Notes under the pieces: model-generated
Databases searched by the model: none
Told to the model about the DNA's origin: nothing
The model's input: only the letters and a program-made list of their open reading frames with translations
Position numbers and translations under genes: made by a program
Shown here: positions 18,773 through 28,686 of the stretch, one piece after another
How the letters are laid out: every line of letters starts with the position of its first letter
Position numbering within the stretch: the stretch's first letter is position 1
Assembly: GCF_001941865.1 (NCBI RefSeq)
Contig: NZ_CP016162.1
Span: 3,223,501 to 3,287,500 of the forward strand
DNA: 64,000 bases
Direction: 5' to 3'
DNA from: Pseudomonas alcaliphila JAB1
GTDB lineage: Bacteria; Pseudomonadota; Gammaproteobacteria; Pseudomonadales; Pseudomonadaceae

Positions 18773-18835
18773 CATATGAGCAGGCTTGTCTAACTCCGGG
18801 CTGCGGTTTTAACCGCTCCAGCTGCCTGCTGTCAC

Positions 18836-18880
18836 CCAAAATACATTCGCCCGAGCACCTTTCGGCAACCCGGGCGAATG
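18836..18880 (-). terminator. Terminator after fliK
   Basis: A 10-bp stem (CATTCGCCCG paired with CGGGCGAATG) with a 17-base loop is followed on the minus strand by TATTTT. It lies 66 bases after the fliK stop and upstream of the fliL promoter. Confidence 0.6.
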
Positions 18881-18945
18881 CAAGTCTAGCGGAGGAACAC
18901 CAATAGTCGGCCATTGCCCAGTGTCAATACAGGCTTAACCACCAC

Positions 18946-20169
18946 TCATGCGTAGTAGTCGACCAGCCCACGGCCAGCGGTCAAGCGCTCGCTGCGCACG
19001 TCCTGATGGACACCAGGCTGCAACTCGTCACTGGCCAGCAGATCATCCCGCGAGCCGGAACCACCGCGCCCGCCCTCGCCCTGCCCCTGCCAGCCACGGT
19101 TAAGCGACTGATCGGAGACGTTAGCATCCGCCAGGTTCATGCCTTGCTGCGCGAACAGCTCACGCAGACGATGCATCTGCCCCTCCAGCGCTTCACGCAC
19201 CCCGGCATTGGGGCTGGCGAAGGTCACCTGCGCCTGATCCTGGGACAGGTTCACGCGCACTTCGAGACGCCCAAGATCTGCAGGGTCCAGCTGAATTTCG
19301 GCCGACTTGAGGTTCTGGCTGGAAAGCCACATGACACGATCCACCACCGCCTCACTCCAGCCGCCCTGTTGCATGGCGACCGGCTGACCGGGTACCAGTG
19401 GCAGGCGTTGCGCGGCGCCAGCCTGATGATTGAGCGCCTGCGCCAGCGCATTGAGCTTGCTGACGAACTGATCGGGGCGAGTGGGCTGAACGCTGTCCTT
19501 GAGACTCTCCAGGGCGTCCCTGGGCAGACTCTCAAGTGGCAGGTCCAGGGTCGGTTCTTCAGTGCTCTCGCCTGACTCCTCGCCTTTGCCCATGGCTGCC
19601 ATGGCCGCGGCGAAGTCCGTGCTGGTCGCCACACGCGCGCTCTTGATCGCGGCATCCTGCGGGGCCTGGGCCTTGATTGCTTCTTCGGCCGGCTGCTTGA
19701 GCAGCGCCAACGGGTCGAGCGCCTCCTCCAGTACCGGCTCGGTATTCTCAGCGGCATCGCTGCTGGCACCGGTAATCACCAGCGCCGGCAGCGCCGACGA
19801 CTCCTCGGTTAGCGGTGCATCGTCTACCTGAGCCTGGATACCGCCCAGCGCCATTGCCAGCAACGGATCGAGCTCTTCTGCAGCGTTCTCCTGCGTCGGC
19901 AAGGAATTGCCGGGGGCGGCAACCGCAGGCTGCTCGGCGGCAGTTGAAGCGGCATCGGGCTCCCCTGCTGATGGCGCAGACTTCTGTTCCTGGCTGGTTT
20001 TGTCGGTACTGCCAGCGCGCTCGCCAGGCTTGGCCTGACGCTCCTTGGCATATACCTCGGCAAAGCTGGAAGCACCGTTCTTGCTGGGTTCCAGCGCTTT
20101 GGCCGGCTGCTTCGCTTTGCTCTTCACCTCAGGCGTAGCCTGCAGGCGTAGGTCGGGCAACGCGGACAT
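18946..20169 (-). CDS. fliK: Flagellar hook-length control protein FliK
   Basis: This 407-residue protein is low in complexity (Ala, Glu, Pro, Ser) over the first 270 residues and has the conserved FliK C-terminal domain at about 300-390 (LKSAEIQLDPADLGRLEVRVNL). It acts as the molecular ruler and substrate-specificity trigger on FlhB. I place the start at MSALPDL (20167-20169) because it follows the sigma-54 site at the expected distance. An upstream in-frame extension would start within or before that promoter. Confidence 0.93.
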   Translation of the reverse strand: MSALPDLRLQATPEVKSKAKQPAKALEPSKNGASSFAEVYAKERQAKPGERAGSTDKTSQEQKSAPSAGEPDAASTAAEQPAVAAPGNSLPTQENAAEELDPLLAMALGGIQAQVDDAPLTEESSALPALVITGASSDAAENTEPVLEEALDPLALLKQPAEEAIKAQAPQDAAIKSARVATSTDFAAAMAAMGKGEESGESTEEPTLDLPLESLPRDALESLKDSVQPTRPDQFVSKLNALAQALNHQAGAAQRLPLVPGQPVAMQQGGWSEAVVDRVMWLSSQNLKSAEIQLDPADLGRLEVRVNLSQDQAQVTFASPNAGVREALEGQMHRLRELFAQQGMNLADANVSDQSLNRGWQGQGEGGRGGSGSRDDLLASDELQPGVHQDVRSERLTAGRGLVDYYA

Positions 20170-20205
20170 GGACGCTCTCCGTCTGATGGGTCGTGACAGG
20201 ACCAG

Positions 20206-20222
20206 AGCAAAGGGCGGGCCAA
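20206..20222 (-). promoter_or_regulatory. Sigma-54 promoter upstream of fliK
   Basis: The minus strand reads TGGCCCGCCCTTTGCT, with GG-N10-GC spacing, about 37 bases upstream of the fliK ATG and 15 bases after the hptB stop. It implies that fliK is transcribed separately from the hsbA-hsbR-hptB genes. Confidence 0.7.
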
Positions 20223-20236
20223 CTCGTGAAACGGCG

Positions 20237-20590
20237 TCAGACGCGATAGCGCTGACGCTCGGATTTGAACAGGATGCGCACGATGGCGAACTCACGCTCG
20301 ACCTGCTCGATCAGCGCCGGGGCCAGGTCCAGTGCCTCGCGCCGACCGGCGTCCTCAAGTTCCTTGCACAAGCTGGCCAACAGTACCGCACCCATGTTGC
20401 TGCAACTGCCCTTGAAGCTGTGCGCAGCCAGTCGCAGCCCCTGCGCATCATCCTCGGCCTGCGCCTGATGCAGCAGGCGCAAACGCTCTTCGGAATCGGC
20501 AACGAAGGTATCGAGCAAAATCGGGTACTCGTCTTCCATGACGTCCTGCAACGCCGCCAGGACGGCATCGTCGAGATGGATATCGGACAC
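20237..20590 (-). CDS. hptB: Histidine phosphotransfer protein HptB
   Basis: This 117-residue stand-alone Hpt domain has the phospho-accepting His57 in LAAHSFKGSCSNMG. In P. aeruginosa HptB takes phosphate from hybrid sensors (RetS, PA1611 and others) and passes it to the HsbR receiver, affecting swarming, biofilm formation and the Gac/Rsm cascade. The neighbouring hsbR and hsbA genes are what identify it; the Hpt fold alone would not. Confidence 0.88.
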   Translation of the reverse strand: MSDIHLDDAVLAALQDVMEDEYPILLDTFVADSEERLRLLHQAQAEDDAQGLRLAAHSFKGSCSNMGAVLLASLCKELEDAGRREALDLAPALIEQVEREFAIVRILFKSERQRYRV

Positions 20591-20620
20591 CGGGTCACTC
20601 CCTGAACATCAAGGCCCGGA

Positions 20621-22309
20621 TTATGCCTCAGCGGACCAACAAAACTCCACGCTGACGCCTCGTCCGTCGGGGCCGCAACCAAAACCGTCGCTCAGCTCAC
20701 GGACCAGCGCCAGACCGCGCCCGCAAAGCGCGTCATCTCGCATTGTCACGACATTGTCTGGATCGAAACCTGGCCCGCTGTCCTCTATCCCGACGATAAG
20801 GCGGCCGCCATTTCCCTCAGGGAGCATCTGCAGGTAAAAGCGCACATAGCCATCCTGCAAGGACGCCAGACGCAGACGTCGCTCCCGATAATACTCGGCA
20901 AAGCCGCTGGCATCCTGTTTGAGCGAGGAGTCCAGCCCCATTACCCCATGCTCCAGGGCATTCGAATAGAGCTCGGCGAGCACGGTATACAGCTCGCCAC
21001 CACGCGGCCGCAACGCCCGCACGTCCAGCAGCAGCTGCAGCAAAAATGGCAGAGGGTTGAAGTGACGCAGGCTCAGCGCTCGAAACTCGAAACTGGCCGA
21101 CCAGTCCATCACGCTGCCCTGACCGCTGTCGGCAAAGGCCAATGGGCGAGGATGCTCGTCGTCTTCGGCCAAGCCGACCTGAACCATGCTGACGTCATCC
21201 TGTTGCTCGCCACGGAACGCCGCCAGCGCCAGCTGGATTTCCTCGAACAATGCCTGCGGTTGACGATTGGCGTCCAGAAGCTCGAGCAGGCGCGCCTCGC
21301 CGAATAGCTGCCCTTGCTGGTCACTGGCCTCGAGCACGCCATCACTGAGCAGAAAAATACGATCTCCCGGCGCCAGCGGATAGACCTCACAGCGATCACT
21401 GAACGCCGCTGGTTCAAGGATTCCCAGGGGCAGATGGCGTGACACCAATGACTGACGCGGGCGACCATCGCCATGTAGCAGGTAGCCATCTGGCAACCCA
21501 CCACTCCACACCTCGAGCAAGCCTCGCTTGCTGCTGATATTGAGCACGGTGGCGCAGCAGAAAACACCCACCGGAAGGATGCGCTTGAGCTTGGCATTGA
21601 TCTCGCGAAGGATCTCGGCAAGGGCATGACCTTTGGCCGTCATGCCGTAGAACACCTCGGCCAGCGGCATCGCGCCAATAGCCGCCGGCAAACCATGACC
21701 GGTGAAATCGCCCAGCATCACGTGCATGCCGCCAGACGGTTTGTACGCCGCCAGCAGCAAATCACCGTTGAACAGCGCGTAAGGCGACTGCATGTAACGG
21801 ATGTTCGACGCATCCAGACAGCCGGAATGCGCCACCTTGTCGAATACTGCCTTGGCCACACGTTGCTCGTGCAGCAGATGCTCGTTGTGCTGGGCGATCA
21901 GGTCGCGCTGTTGCAATACCGTGTCGTGCAGACGGCGCAGACGATCCATCGCCCCGATCTTGGCCTCGAGTATCACCTGGTTGTAGGGCTTGGCGAGAAA
22001 GTCGTCGCCGCCGGCCTCAAGACAACGCACCAGCGCTTCGCCCTCGGTCAACGACGTGAGGAAGATGATCGGCACCAGCGCCTCGCCGGCCTGATCCTTG
22101 ATCCGCCGCGCCGCCTCGAAGCCATCCATCACCGGCATCAGCGCATCCATCAGCACCAGGTGCGGACGCTCCTGCTCGAACAGGGCGACCGCCTCCAGGC
22201 CATTGCTGGCGGTCAATACGCGGTGGCCCTGACGACTGACGATGGTGGACAACAGCATGCGGTCGGCCGCGTTGTCCTCGGCGATCAGAATGGCAAGTCG
22301 CTCAGACAT
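20621..22309 (-). CDS. hsbR: Response regulator with PP2C phosphatase and anti-sigma kinase domains, HsbR
   Basis: The protein has 562 residues in three domains. The receiver (1-125) has phospho-acceptor Asp55 (LVLMDALMP). A PP2C/SpoIIE-type phosphatase (about 165-385) has GDFTGHGLPAAIGAM and DGVLEAS. The C-terminal HATPase_c anti-sigma kinase (about 410-560) has SNALEHGVMGLD. In P. aeruginosa HsbR phosphorylates or dephosphorylates HsbA depending on its own phosphorylation by HptB. It lies between hptB and hsbA with gaps of 30 and 2 bases. Confidence 0.92.
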   Translation of the reverse strand: MSERLAILIAEDNAADRMLLSTIVSRQGHRVLTASNGLEAVALFEQERPHLVLMDALMPVMDGFEAARRIKDQAGEALVPIIFLTSLTEGEALVRCLEAGGDDFLAKPYNQVILEAKIGAMDRLRRLHDTVLQQRDLIAQHNEHLLHEQRVAKAVFDKVAHSGCLDASNIRYMQSPYALFNGDLLLAAYKPSGGMHVMLGDFTGHGLPAAIGAMPLAEVFYGMTAKGHALAEILREINAKLKRILPVGVFCCATVLNISSKRGLLEVWSGGLPDGYLLHGDGRPRQSLVSRHLPLGILEPAAFSDRCEVYPLAPGDRIFLLSDGVLEASDQQGQLFGEARLLELLDANRQPQALFEEIQLALAAFRGEQQDDVSMVQVGLAEDDEHPRPLAFADSGQGSVMDWSASFEFRALSLRHFNPLPFLLQLLLDVRALRPRGGELYTVLAELYSNALEHGVMGLDSSLKQDASGFAEYYRERRLRLASLQDGYVRFYLQMLPEGNGGRLIVGIEDSGPGFDPDNVVTMRDDALCGRGLALVRELSDGFGCGPDGRGVSVEFCWSAEA

Positions 22310-22311
22310 GC

Positions 22312-22617
22312 TCAGCTGATCTTGAACAACTGCTCGAAGTTGGAGATGGCGAGGATCTTGCGCACGTCACTGCTGCAGTTGAGCAGGCTGATCTGCGCCG
22401 AATCGCCGCCAGCATGGTCACGCAACAGCAGCAGCATGCCCAGTGCCGAACTGTCCAGATAACTGGTGTCGCGCAGGTCGACCTGATAACGCTTGGGCGT
22501 CAGGTTGACGCGCTCGTAGGCGTCACGAAATTCCTGGTGGGAGGCGAAGTCGAAGCGTCCTCGAATCACAATGGTCAGCTCTTGCCCGTCGGCCGAGGGC
22601 TGCGAGGTAATGGCCAT
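22312..22617 (-). CDS. hsbA: Anti-anti-sigma factor HsbA (STAS domain)
   Basis: This 101-residue STAS protein has the SYLDSSALGMLLLL signature, with Ser56 in the position phosphorylated in the family. In P. aeruginosa unphosphorylated HsbA binds the anti-sigma factor FlgM, freeing FliA, while the phosphorylated form interacts with the diguanylate cyclase HsbD. The start MAITSQPS at 22615-22617 has AAGGAG upstream. It is the first gene of the three-gene hsb unit. Confidence 0.92.
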   Translation of the reverse strand: MAITSQPSADGQELTIVIRGRFDFASHQEFRDAYERVNLTPKRYQVDLRDTSYLDSSALGMLLLLRDHAGGDSAQISLLNCSSDVRKILAISNFEQLFKIS

Positions 22618-22702
22618 GTCTACTCCTTTGTCGAGACTTTGCCAGATAGGGCAATTCACGTTTGAAGGTGTAGCACCTGGTCGGCGACGAAACAACCTCT
22701 AT

Positions 22703-23152
22703 TCAGGGTTCACCACGGTCGATCAGGCGTTGCGCCAGCTCGTCGAGCAGTTTCTGTTCGCGCTTGTCCTCGGCCAATCGGGCTTCGTCAATGTAGCGCT
22801 GGACCAGTTTGCGCAGCCCCTCGAGACGCGCATAGCGTTGCTGCCAAACGGCCCGTACTTTTTCCAGATTGGCGCGATGCCACTCCAGGCTTTGCTGCTG
22901 TTGGCCGACCGCCGTCTCCAGCTGCGACAGAAAGCGCTGGTAGTTCATCAGCCACTGGCCGGAAACGCCCTTGCTGCCCTCGCTGATCCACTGCTGCTGG
23001 TAGTCGCCACGGAAACGCTCCAGCTCACCCAGCTTGGCTTCGGCCTGGCCGACCAGTCCCTGGCAATGCCCGAGCTGGCGCGCGGCCTCGCGCTCGGCCT
23101 TTTCTGCCATCTCGACGACCGGCTGCAGACGCTTTGCGCGACTGAGACTCAT
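22703..23152 (-). CDS. fliJ: Flagellar export protein FliJ
   Basis: This 149-residue protein is almost entirely alpha-helical and coiled-coil (Leu, Glu, Gln, Arg-rich), beginning MSLSRAKRLQPVVEMAEKAE. FliJ is the central stalk of the export ATPase, comparable to the F1 gamma subunit, and escorts chaperones. Sequence alone is weak evidence for this family, but length, coiled-coil character and location after fliI agree. Confidence 0.93.
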   Translation of the reverse strand: MSLSRAKRLQPVVEMAEKAEREAARQLGHCQGLVGQAEAKLGELERFRGDYQQQWISEGSKGVSGQWLMNYQRFLSQLETAVGQQQQSLEWHRANLEKVRAVWQQRYARLEGLRKLVQRYIDEARLAEDKREQKLLDELAQRLIDRGEP

Positions 23153-23198
23153 CGATGCACGACCTCAGCGATGACGAAAAATACCCTGATCAACGCCA

Positions 23199-24545
23199 TC
23201 ATTGCCCCAGCACGGCAGCCAACTGCTCGCGGCTCTGCGGCATGCCCACACTTTCATCCAATCCCTGACGCAGGTACTGAGCCATGACCGGCTGGCGGGC
23301 GATGGCCTGATCGGTATCCGCGTCGCCGCCCGGAACATAGGCACCGACACTGATCAGATCGCGACTCTGTTGATAGCGCGACCACAACTGTTTGAATCGC
23401 TGCGCCTGCTTGAGCTGCTCGGGCGGCACCACTTGCGGCATGACCCGACTGATCGAGGATTCGATATCGATCGCGGGATAGTGCCCCTCCTCGGCCAGAC
23501 GGCGTGACAGGACAAAGTGCCCGTCAAGCACACCACGCGCGGCATCGGCGATGGGGTCCTGCTGGTCATCGCCCTCACTGAGCACGGTGTAGAACGCGGT
23601 GATCGAACCGCCGCCGGCTTCGGCATTGCCGGCACGCTCGACTAGCTTGGGCAACTTGGCGAACACCGATGGCGGGTAGCCCTTGGTCGCTGGCGGCTCA
23701 CCGATAGCCAAAGCGATTTCACGCTGGGCCTGGGCATAGCGTGTCAGCGAATCCATCAGCAGCAGAACGTTCTTGCCCTTGTCACGGAAGTACTCGGCGA
23801 TACGCGTGCAGTACTGCGCCGCACGCAAACGCATCAGCGGCGCTTCATCGGCCGGCGAAGCCACGACCACGGAACGCTTGAGACCTTCTTCGCCGAGAAT
23901 CTCGTCGATGAACTCCTTGACCTCACGCCCGCGCTCGCCGATCAACCCGACCACGATGATCTCGGCCTCGGTAAAACGCGTCATCATGCCCAGCAGCACC
24001 GACTTGCCCACGCCGGTACCGGCGAACAAGCCCAGACGCTGACCGCGTCCGACGGTGAGCAAACCGTTGATCGAGCGAATGCCGACGTCCAATGGCTGGC
24101 TGATGGGGTCGCGGTTGAGCGGGTTGATGGTCGGCCCATCCACCGGCACCCAGTCCTCGGCCTTCATCCCGCCCTTGCCATCCAGGGCGCGACCGGTGCC
24201 GTCGAGCACTCGGCCAAGCATGGACATGCCCATGGGCAAGCGCCCGGCATCGGGCAACGGCACCACGCGCGCGCCAGGCGCAATACCCGCCAGACTGCCC
24301 GCCGGCATCAGATAGATCTTGCCCCCGGAGAAGCCCATCACCTCGGCCTCGACCTGAACCGGATGGTAGCTGTCTTCGTTGATGACCAGGCAGCGGCTGC
24401 CTATCGCCGCGCGCAGCCCTTCGGCCTCCAGGGTGAGGCCGACCATACGCAGCAGGCGGCCTTCGAGTATGGGCTGGCTGGGCAGGCTGATCGCATCGCT
24501 GTAGCCCTCCAGACGCCGGGCGAAGCTCACGCGATCAACGCGCAT
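23199..24545 (-). CDS. fliI: Flagellum-specific export ATPase FliI
   Basis: This 448-residue F1-beta-like ATPase has Walker [12 protein letters not shown] at about 172-182, Walker B in [11 protein letters not shown] and the catalytic [10 protein letters not shown] segment. It hexamerises at the export gate to unload substrates. The start [15 protein letters not shown] at 24543-24545 overlaps the end of fliH by 11 bases, a sign of coupling. The longer upstream frame is only fliH read out of frame. Confidence 0.97.
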   Translation of the reverse strand: MRVDRVSFARRLEGYSDAISLPSQPILEGRLLRMVGLTLEAEGLRAAIGSRCLVINEDSYHPVQVEAEVMGFSGGKIYLMPAGSLAGIAPGARVVPLPDAGRLPMGMSMLGRVLDGTGRALDGKGGMKAEDWVPVDGPTINPLNRDPISQPLDVGIRSINGLLTVGRGQRLGLFAGTGVGKSVLLGMMTRFTEAEIIVVGLIGERGREVKEFIDEILGEEGLKRSVVVASPADEAPLMRLRAAQYCTRIAEYFRDKGKNVLLLMDSLTRYAQAQREIALAIGEPPATKGYPPSVFAKLPKLVERAGNAEAGGGSITAFYTVLSEGDDQQDPIADAARGVLDGHFVLSRRLAEEGHYPAIDIESSISRVMPQVVPPEQLKQAQRFKQLWSRYQQSRDLISVGAYVPGGDADTDQAIARQPVMAQYLRQGLDESVGMPQSREQLAAVLGQ

Positions 24546-25335
24546 CGTCGCGGTCCAGATCCAGATTGATGTCCGCTTCCGGCGGCTGAGTGCTCTGCGC
24601 GCGCTGCTGCTCGAACAATTGCTTGAGTGCCTGCGCCATACGCGTCTCGACGCTGGCGTCGATCTGGCTATGCTCCGACTCGATGCGGCACCCACCTGGC
24701 AGCAGGCTGTCGTCCTCGAGGATGCGCCAGTTTTCCTCATGACGCTCGCGCAATGCCTTGATCGCCTCGAAGTCCTGGGGGTTGACCTGAATGCGCACGT
24801 TGCCCGCCCCCATCGGCAGCAGCTTGAGCGCTTCGCGCAACACCTGGCGAATCTGACTGGAGTCGGTGCTCAGTTCGCGCTGAATCACCTCGCGCACCAT
24901 ATGACTGACCAGACGCACCATGGCCACTTCCATCTGCTGGTCCTGCTCGGCAATCGGATCGAGCAACTGCGTCATGAGCTTTTCCAGGCTGCCGACCTTC
25001 AGCGCCAGGGCCGCGTCGGCCTCCTGCTTGGCCTTGATCTGGCCGGCATGAAAGCCGTCCTTCTCGCCCGTGGCGAAGCCTTCGTTGTAGGCATCCTGGC
25101 GGATGGCTTCGAGTTCATCGAGCGTCAGCGGTTTGACATCTTCGAGTGCGACCTCTCCGACCTGCGCTGTGTCCTGCGCCTCGATCTCAGCGGAAGGCTG
25201 CACCTGTTGATCAACTGCAGCTTCGGCTTCTTCCGGTTCTTCACCCGGCGCATCGAAGCTGGGCAACGCCCAGCGGTCGAACGTGCCGAGATCCTTGGCG
25301 CGAATCAGCTCGCTCTCAGGCTCCTTGGCAGCCAT
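24535..25335 (-). CDS. fliH: Flagellar assembly protein FliH
   Basis: The protein has 266 residues. An acidic, disordered N-terminus (1-90) is followed by a GxxxG-like helical region with [21 protein letters not shown] near 100-120. The C-terminal domain (about 150-240) binds and restrains FliI ([25 protein letters not shown]). It tethers the ATPase to FliN and FlhA. It sits 3 bases after fliG. Confidence 0.95.
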   Translation of the reverse strand: MAAKEPESELIRAKDLGTFDRWALPSFDAPGEEPEEAEAAVDQQVQPSAEIEAQDTAQVGEVALEDVKPLTLDELEAIRQDAYNEGFATGEKDGFHAGQIKAKQEADAALALKVGSLEKLMTQLLDPIAEQDQQMEVAMVRLVSHMVREVIQRELSTDSSQIRQVLREALKLLPMGAGNVRIQVNPQDFEAIKALRERHEENWRILEDDSLLPGGCRIESEHSQIDASVETRMAQALKQLFEQQRAQSTQPPEADINLDLDRDDAR

Positions 25336-25338
25336 GGC

Positions 25339-26355
25339 TTAAACCATCTCCTCGCCACCCTTGCCGCCAAGCACGATCTCTCCGGCTTCGGCCATGCGCC
25401 GGGCGATGGTGAGAATTTCCTTCTGCGCCCCTTCGACGTCGCTGACGCGCACCGGCCCCTTGGCCTCCAGGTCGTCGCGCAGCAGCTCAGCTGCACGTTT
25501 GGACATGTTCTTGAAGACCTTGTCCTTGATCGCCTCGTCGGCCCCCTTGAGCGCCAGTACCAGCACCTCGGACGAGACTTCGCGCATCAGCGCCTGGATG
25601 CCACGGTCGTCGACATCGGCCAGGTTGTCGAAGACGAACATGAGGTCTTCGATCTGTGTCGACAGGTCTTCGTCCACTTCGCGGATGGAGTCCATCAGCT
25701 GACCTTCCACCGAGCTGTCGAGGAAGTTCATGATGTCCGCCGCACGCTTGACGCCGCCCATGGTGGCGCGCGTGGTGTTGGCGCTACCGGAGAACTGCTT
25801 CTCCAGGATCTGGTTGAGTTCCTTGAGCGCGGACGGTTGCACGGTATTGAGCGAGGACACACGCAGGATGATGTCCAGGCGCACCTTGTGGTCGAAATGG
25901 CTGAGCACTTCGCCGGCCTGGTCCGGATCGAGATAGGCGACGACGATGGCCTGGATTTGCGGGTGCTCGTAGCGGATCACATCGGCAACGGCACGCGGCT
26001 CCATCCATTTCAGGCTGTCCAGGCCACTGGTGCTGCCGCCCAGCAGGATGCGGTCGATCAGATTACCGGCCTTGTCCTCACCCAACGCAGAGGTGAGCAT
26101 CTTGCGGATGTAGGCATCGGAACCCACACCGAGGCTGGTCTGGTCGCCGACGATGTCGACGAACTCGGCCATCACCTGCTCGACCTGCTCGCGATGGATA
26201 TTGCGCATGCCGGCCATGGCCACGCCGACGCGCTGCACTTCCTTCGGCCCGAGGTGACGCAACACCTGTGCAGCATCGGTCTCACCCAGCGAAAGCAGCA
26301 GAATCGCAGCCTTGTCGACCTTGTTCAGCTTGGTAGCGGTACGATTGTCACTCAT
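25339..26355 (-). CDS. fliG: Flagellar motor switch protein FliG
   Basis: The protein has 338 residues in three armadillo-like domains: N-terminal (binds FliF), middle (binds FliM) and C-terminal (faces the stator). The C-terminal torque helix includes IDDLMFVFDNLADVDDRGIQ and the charged DEAIKDKVFKNMSKRA stretch. EHPQ in the middle domain is conserved. The gene overlaps fliF by 8 bases. Confidence 0.97.
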   Translation of the reverse strand: MSDNRTATKLNKVDKAAILLLSLGETDAAQVLRHLGPKEVQRVGVAMAGMRNIHREQVEQVMAEFVDIVGDQTSLGVGSDAYIRKMLTSALGEDKAGNLIDRILLGGSTSGLDSLKWMEPRAVADVIRYEHPQIQAIVVAYLDPDQAGEVLSHFDHKVRLDIILRVSSLNTVQPSALKELNQILEKQFSGSANTTRATMGGVKRAADIMNFLDSSVEGQLMDSIREVDEDLSTQIEDLMFVFDNLADVDDRGIQALMREVSSEVLVLALKGADEAIKDKVFKNMSKRAAELLRDDLEAKGPVRVSDVEGAQKEILTIARRMAEAGEIVLGGKGGEEMV

Positions 26356-28132
26356 CGGCGTTGATCCACTCTTTGACGACCTGGGCGACGCGGCCAGGAT
26401 CTTCCGCTACCAGACTCTTGATAGCGTTCAGCTGTGCATCATACCCCTCGCTGGGGCTCGGCAACATGATGCTCTGCGGCCCGCCGAGGCTGACGCGATC
26501 GTTGGACAGCTCGCCGTCCAGACCGCCCATTTCGCCAAGTTCCACATCGCCGGAACCTGCCAGCTCCTTGCCCCTGCCGCCGCCGGTGATGTTGTTGAGC
26601 ACCGGGCGCAGCACACCGAACACCAGCACCAGGATGAACAGCACGCCGAGCACCTGCTTGACGATGTCCCAGAACCAGGGCTGGGTGTAGAACGGAATAT
26701 CGGGGATCTCTTCACCCAGCGAAGCGGTAAAGGCCGTATTGATCACGCTGACGCTGTCGCCGCGACTGGCATCGAAGCCCACCGAATCCTGGACCAGGCG
26801 GGTAAAGCGCGCCAGGTCATCGGTCGTCCACGGCACTCGGCTGCTCTCGCCAGTGGCCGGATCGACACGTACCTGGTCATCCACCACCACCGCTACCGAC
26901 AGGCGACGCAGGCGCCCCTGCTGCTGACGGGTGTAGCTGATGGAGCGGTCCAGCTCGAAGTTGCGAGTCGACTGCTCACGCTTGTCTGCCGGGTACGGTG
27001 CCAGCATCGGCTGGCCGGTTACCGGATCCATGATCTGCTGGCCATTGGCATCGACCAGCGGCTGCCCCGCGGCAACCGGGCCGGCCGGGGCGGCAGCACC
27101 TGCGGCCTGCTCTGGCGCGGCAGCCGGACCAGGTGGCTGGTTGGACAGCGCGCCCGGCACGCCCTGTGGCGGCAGGCTGCTCTGACGCTGTTCGTTGACC
27201 TGTTGCTCGCTGCGCAGCGCGGGCTGATCCGGATTGAACATTTCGGAAGTGGACTCAACCGAGCTGAAATCCACGTCAGCCGAGACTTCCGCCTTGTAGC
27301 GACCAGTGCCTAGCACCGGCTGCAGAATATTGTGCACGCGCTGGGTGAACAGCGTTTCCATGCGACGGGTGTAGTCGAACTGCTTGCCAGCCATGGTCAG
27401 CTCGGACAGCTCCTGCTGGTCGGAGAGCAGATTGCCCTTCTGGTCGACCACCGTGACCTGGCCCTTGTCCAACTCAGGCACGCTGGTCGCCACCAGGTTG
27501 ACGATGGCCATGACCTGGCTGGGCTCCAATGCGCGCCCTGGGTAGAGTTCGACCAGAACCGAGGCAGACGGCTTGCGTTCGTCACGCACGAACACCGACG
27601 CTTTGGGCATGGCCAGGTGCACACGTGCCGCCTTGACGTTGTTGAGGCTGGACACCGTACGTGCCAGTTCGCCCTCGAGACCGCGGCGATAGCGGGTCGC
27701 CTCCATGAACTGGCTGGTGCCCAGGCCCTGCTCACGGTCGAGAATTTCGAAACCGACGCTGTTGTCGGTGGGCGCCACGCCAGCAGCAGCGAGGCGCATG
27801 CGCGCACGCGCCAGATCGTCAGCTTTGACCAGTAGCGCGCCGGAGTTGGGTTCGATGGTGTAATCGATGCCGGAAGTGGTCAGGGTATCGACCACCTGAG
27901 AGGCATCCATACCGTTGAGGCTACCGTACAGCGGACGGTAGTCCGGTTGCTGCGACCAGAGCACCACGGCAAAACCGATCGCCACGCTGGCAGCCAGACC
28001 GACCAACAGGCCGAGCTGACGCAGCACCGACATCTCCGCGAGGTTTTCCAGGAAGCTAAGGCCCAGCAGGGGCTTCTTCGGCTCACCTGGCTCGGCCTTG
28101 GCCGGTACGTTTGCTACTGCTGCTTCAGCCAT
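26348..28132 (-). CDS. fliF: Flagellar MS-ring protein FliF
   Basis: The protein has 594 residues. One membrane span lies near 38-58 (LGLLVGLAASVAIGFAVVLW), followed by periplasmic ring-building motifs (YDYTIEPNSGALLVKADD-type, EGELARTV) and a second span near 480-500 (VLGVLFILVLVFGVLRPVL). The cytoplasmic tail binds FliG. It forms the membrane ring on which the motor and export gate assemble. The N-terminus is long and Lys/Pro-rich compared with enterics, as usual in Pseudomonas. Confidence 0.97.
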   Translation of the reverse strand: MAEAAVANVPAKAEPGEPKKPLLGLSFLENLAEMSVLRQLGLLVGLAASVAIGFAVVLWSQQPDYRPLYGSLNGMDASQVVDTLTTSGIDYTIEPNSGALLVKADDLARARMRLAAAGVAPTDNSVGFEILDREQGLGTSQFMEATRYRRGLEGELARTVSSLNNVKAARVHLAMPKASVFVRDERKPSASVLVELYPGRALEPSQVMAIVNLVATSVPELDKGQVTVVDQKGNLLSDQQELSELTMAGKQFDYTRRMETLFTQRVHNILQPVLGTGRYKAEVSADVDFSSVESTSEMFNPDQPALRSEQQVNEQRQSSLPPQGVPGALSNQPPGPAAAPEQAAGAAAPAGPVAAGQPLVDANGQQIMDPVTGQPMLAPYPADKREQSTRNFELDRSISYTRQQQGRLRRLSVAVVVDDQVRVDPATGESSRVPWTTDDLARFTRLVQDSVGFDASRGDSVSVINTAFTASLGEEIPDIPFYTQPWFWDIVKQVLGVLFILVLVFGVLRPVLNNITGGGRGKELAGSGDVELGEMGGLDGELSNDRVSLGGPQSIMLPSPSEGYDAQLNAIKSLVAEDPGRVAQVVKEWINADE

Positions 28133-28142
28133 GAATCAACCC

Positions 28143-28472
28143 TCAGACCGGCATCTGCATGATGTCTTGATACGCCTGGACCAGCTTGTTACGCACCTGG
28201 GTCATGGCCTGGAAGGATACGCTGGCTTTCTGCGAGGCGATCATCACGTCGGTCAGGTCGACCCCGCTCTGCCCCATCTCGAAAGCGGTCGCCAGTTTAT
28301 TGGAAGCCTGCTGGGTCTCGTTGACCTTGTTCACCGCCTGGCCGAGCATTTCCGAGAAACTCGGCGCCCCTTGCACTGGCTCGCTCACAGCAGGTTTCTG
28401 ACGCGCCATGGCCTCAGCCTGCATGGAACGCATTTCCAGCATCAAGCGATTGAATTCGACACCTTGGCTCAT
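28143..28472 (-). CDS. fliE: Flagellar hook-basal body protein FliE
   Basis: The protein has 109 residues: [18 protein letters not shown] at the start and the family C-terminal part [20 protein letters not shown]. FliE joins the MS ring and export gate to the rod. The start at 28470-28472 gives the usual family length and places the sigma-54 site about 53 bases upstream. It heads fliEFGHIJ. Confidence 0.95.
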   Translation of the reverse strand: MSQGVEFNRLMLEMRSMQAEAMARQKPAVSEPVQGAPSFSEMLGQAVNKVNETQQASNKLATAFEMGQSGVDLTDVMIASQKASVSFQAMTQVRNKLVQAYQDIMQMPV

Positions 28473-28524
28473 GACTTCCTCCACTGCCCGCTTTTTGACA
28501 CTAGCGGCGCTATGCAGGGGTATT

Positions 28525-28541
28525 TGCAACAAGGGTGCCAA
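28525..28541 (-). promoter_or_regulatory. Sigma-54 promoter upstream of fliE
   Basis: The minus strand reads TTGGCACCCTTGTTGCA, an essentially consensus -24/-12 element with GG-N10-GC spacing. It lies in the fleR-fliE gap, and FleQ/FleR-dependent transcription of fliE is known in P. aeruginosa. The rest of this gap (28542-28686) has no gene; GGCTACAAGCTTCAGGC there resembles a dispersed extragenic repeat. Confidence 0.85.
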
Positions 28542-28686
28542 AAGAGCAGCCACAGGCTACAAGCTTCAGGCGGCAAGCAGAAGCAGCCCGAAAACGGACC
28601 TCTCGAAGGGTGAAGCGGAGACAGCAAACCAGGCGCACAGAAGTGGCCCGGCTTGCCCAAGAAGGTAGGACTCTGGCAGAGCCAGA

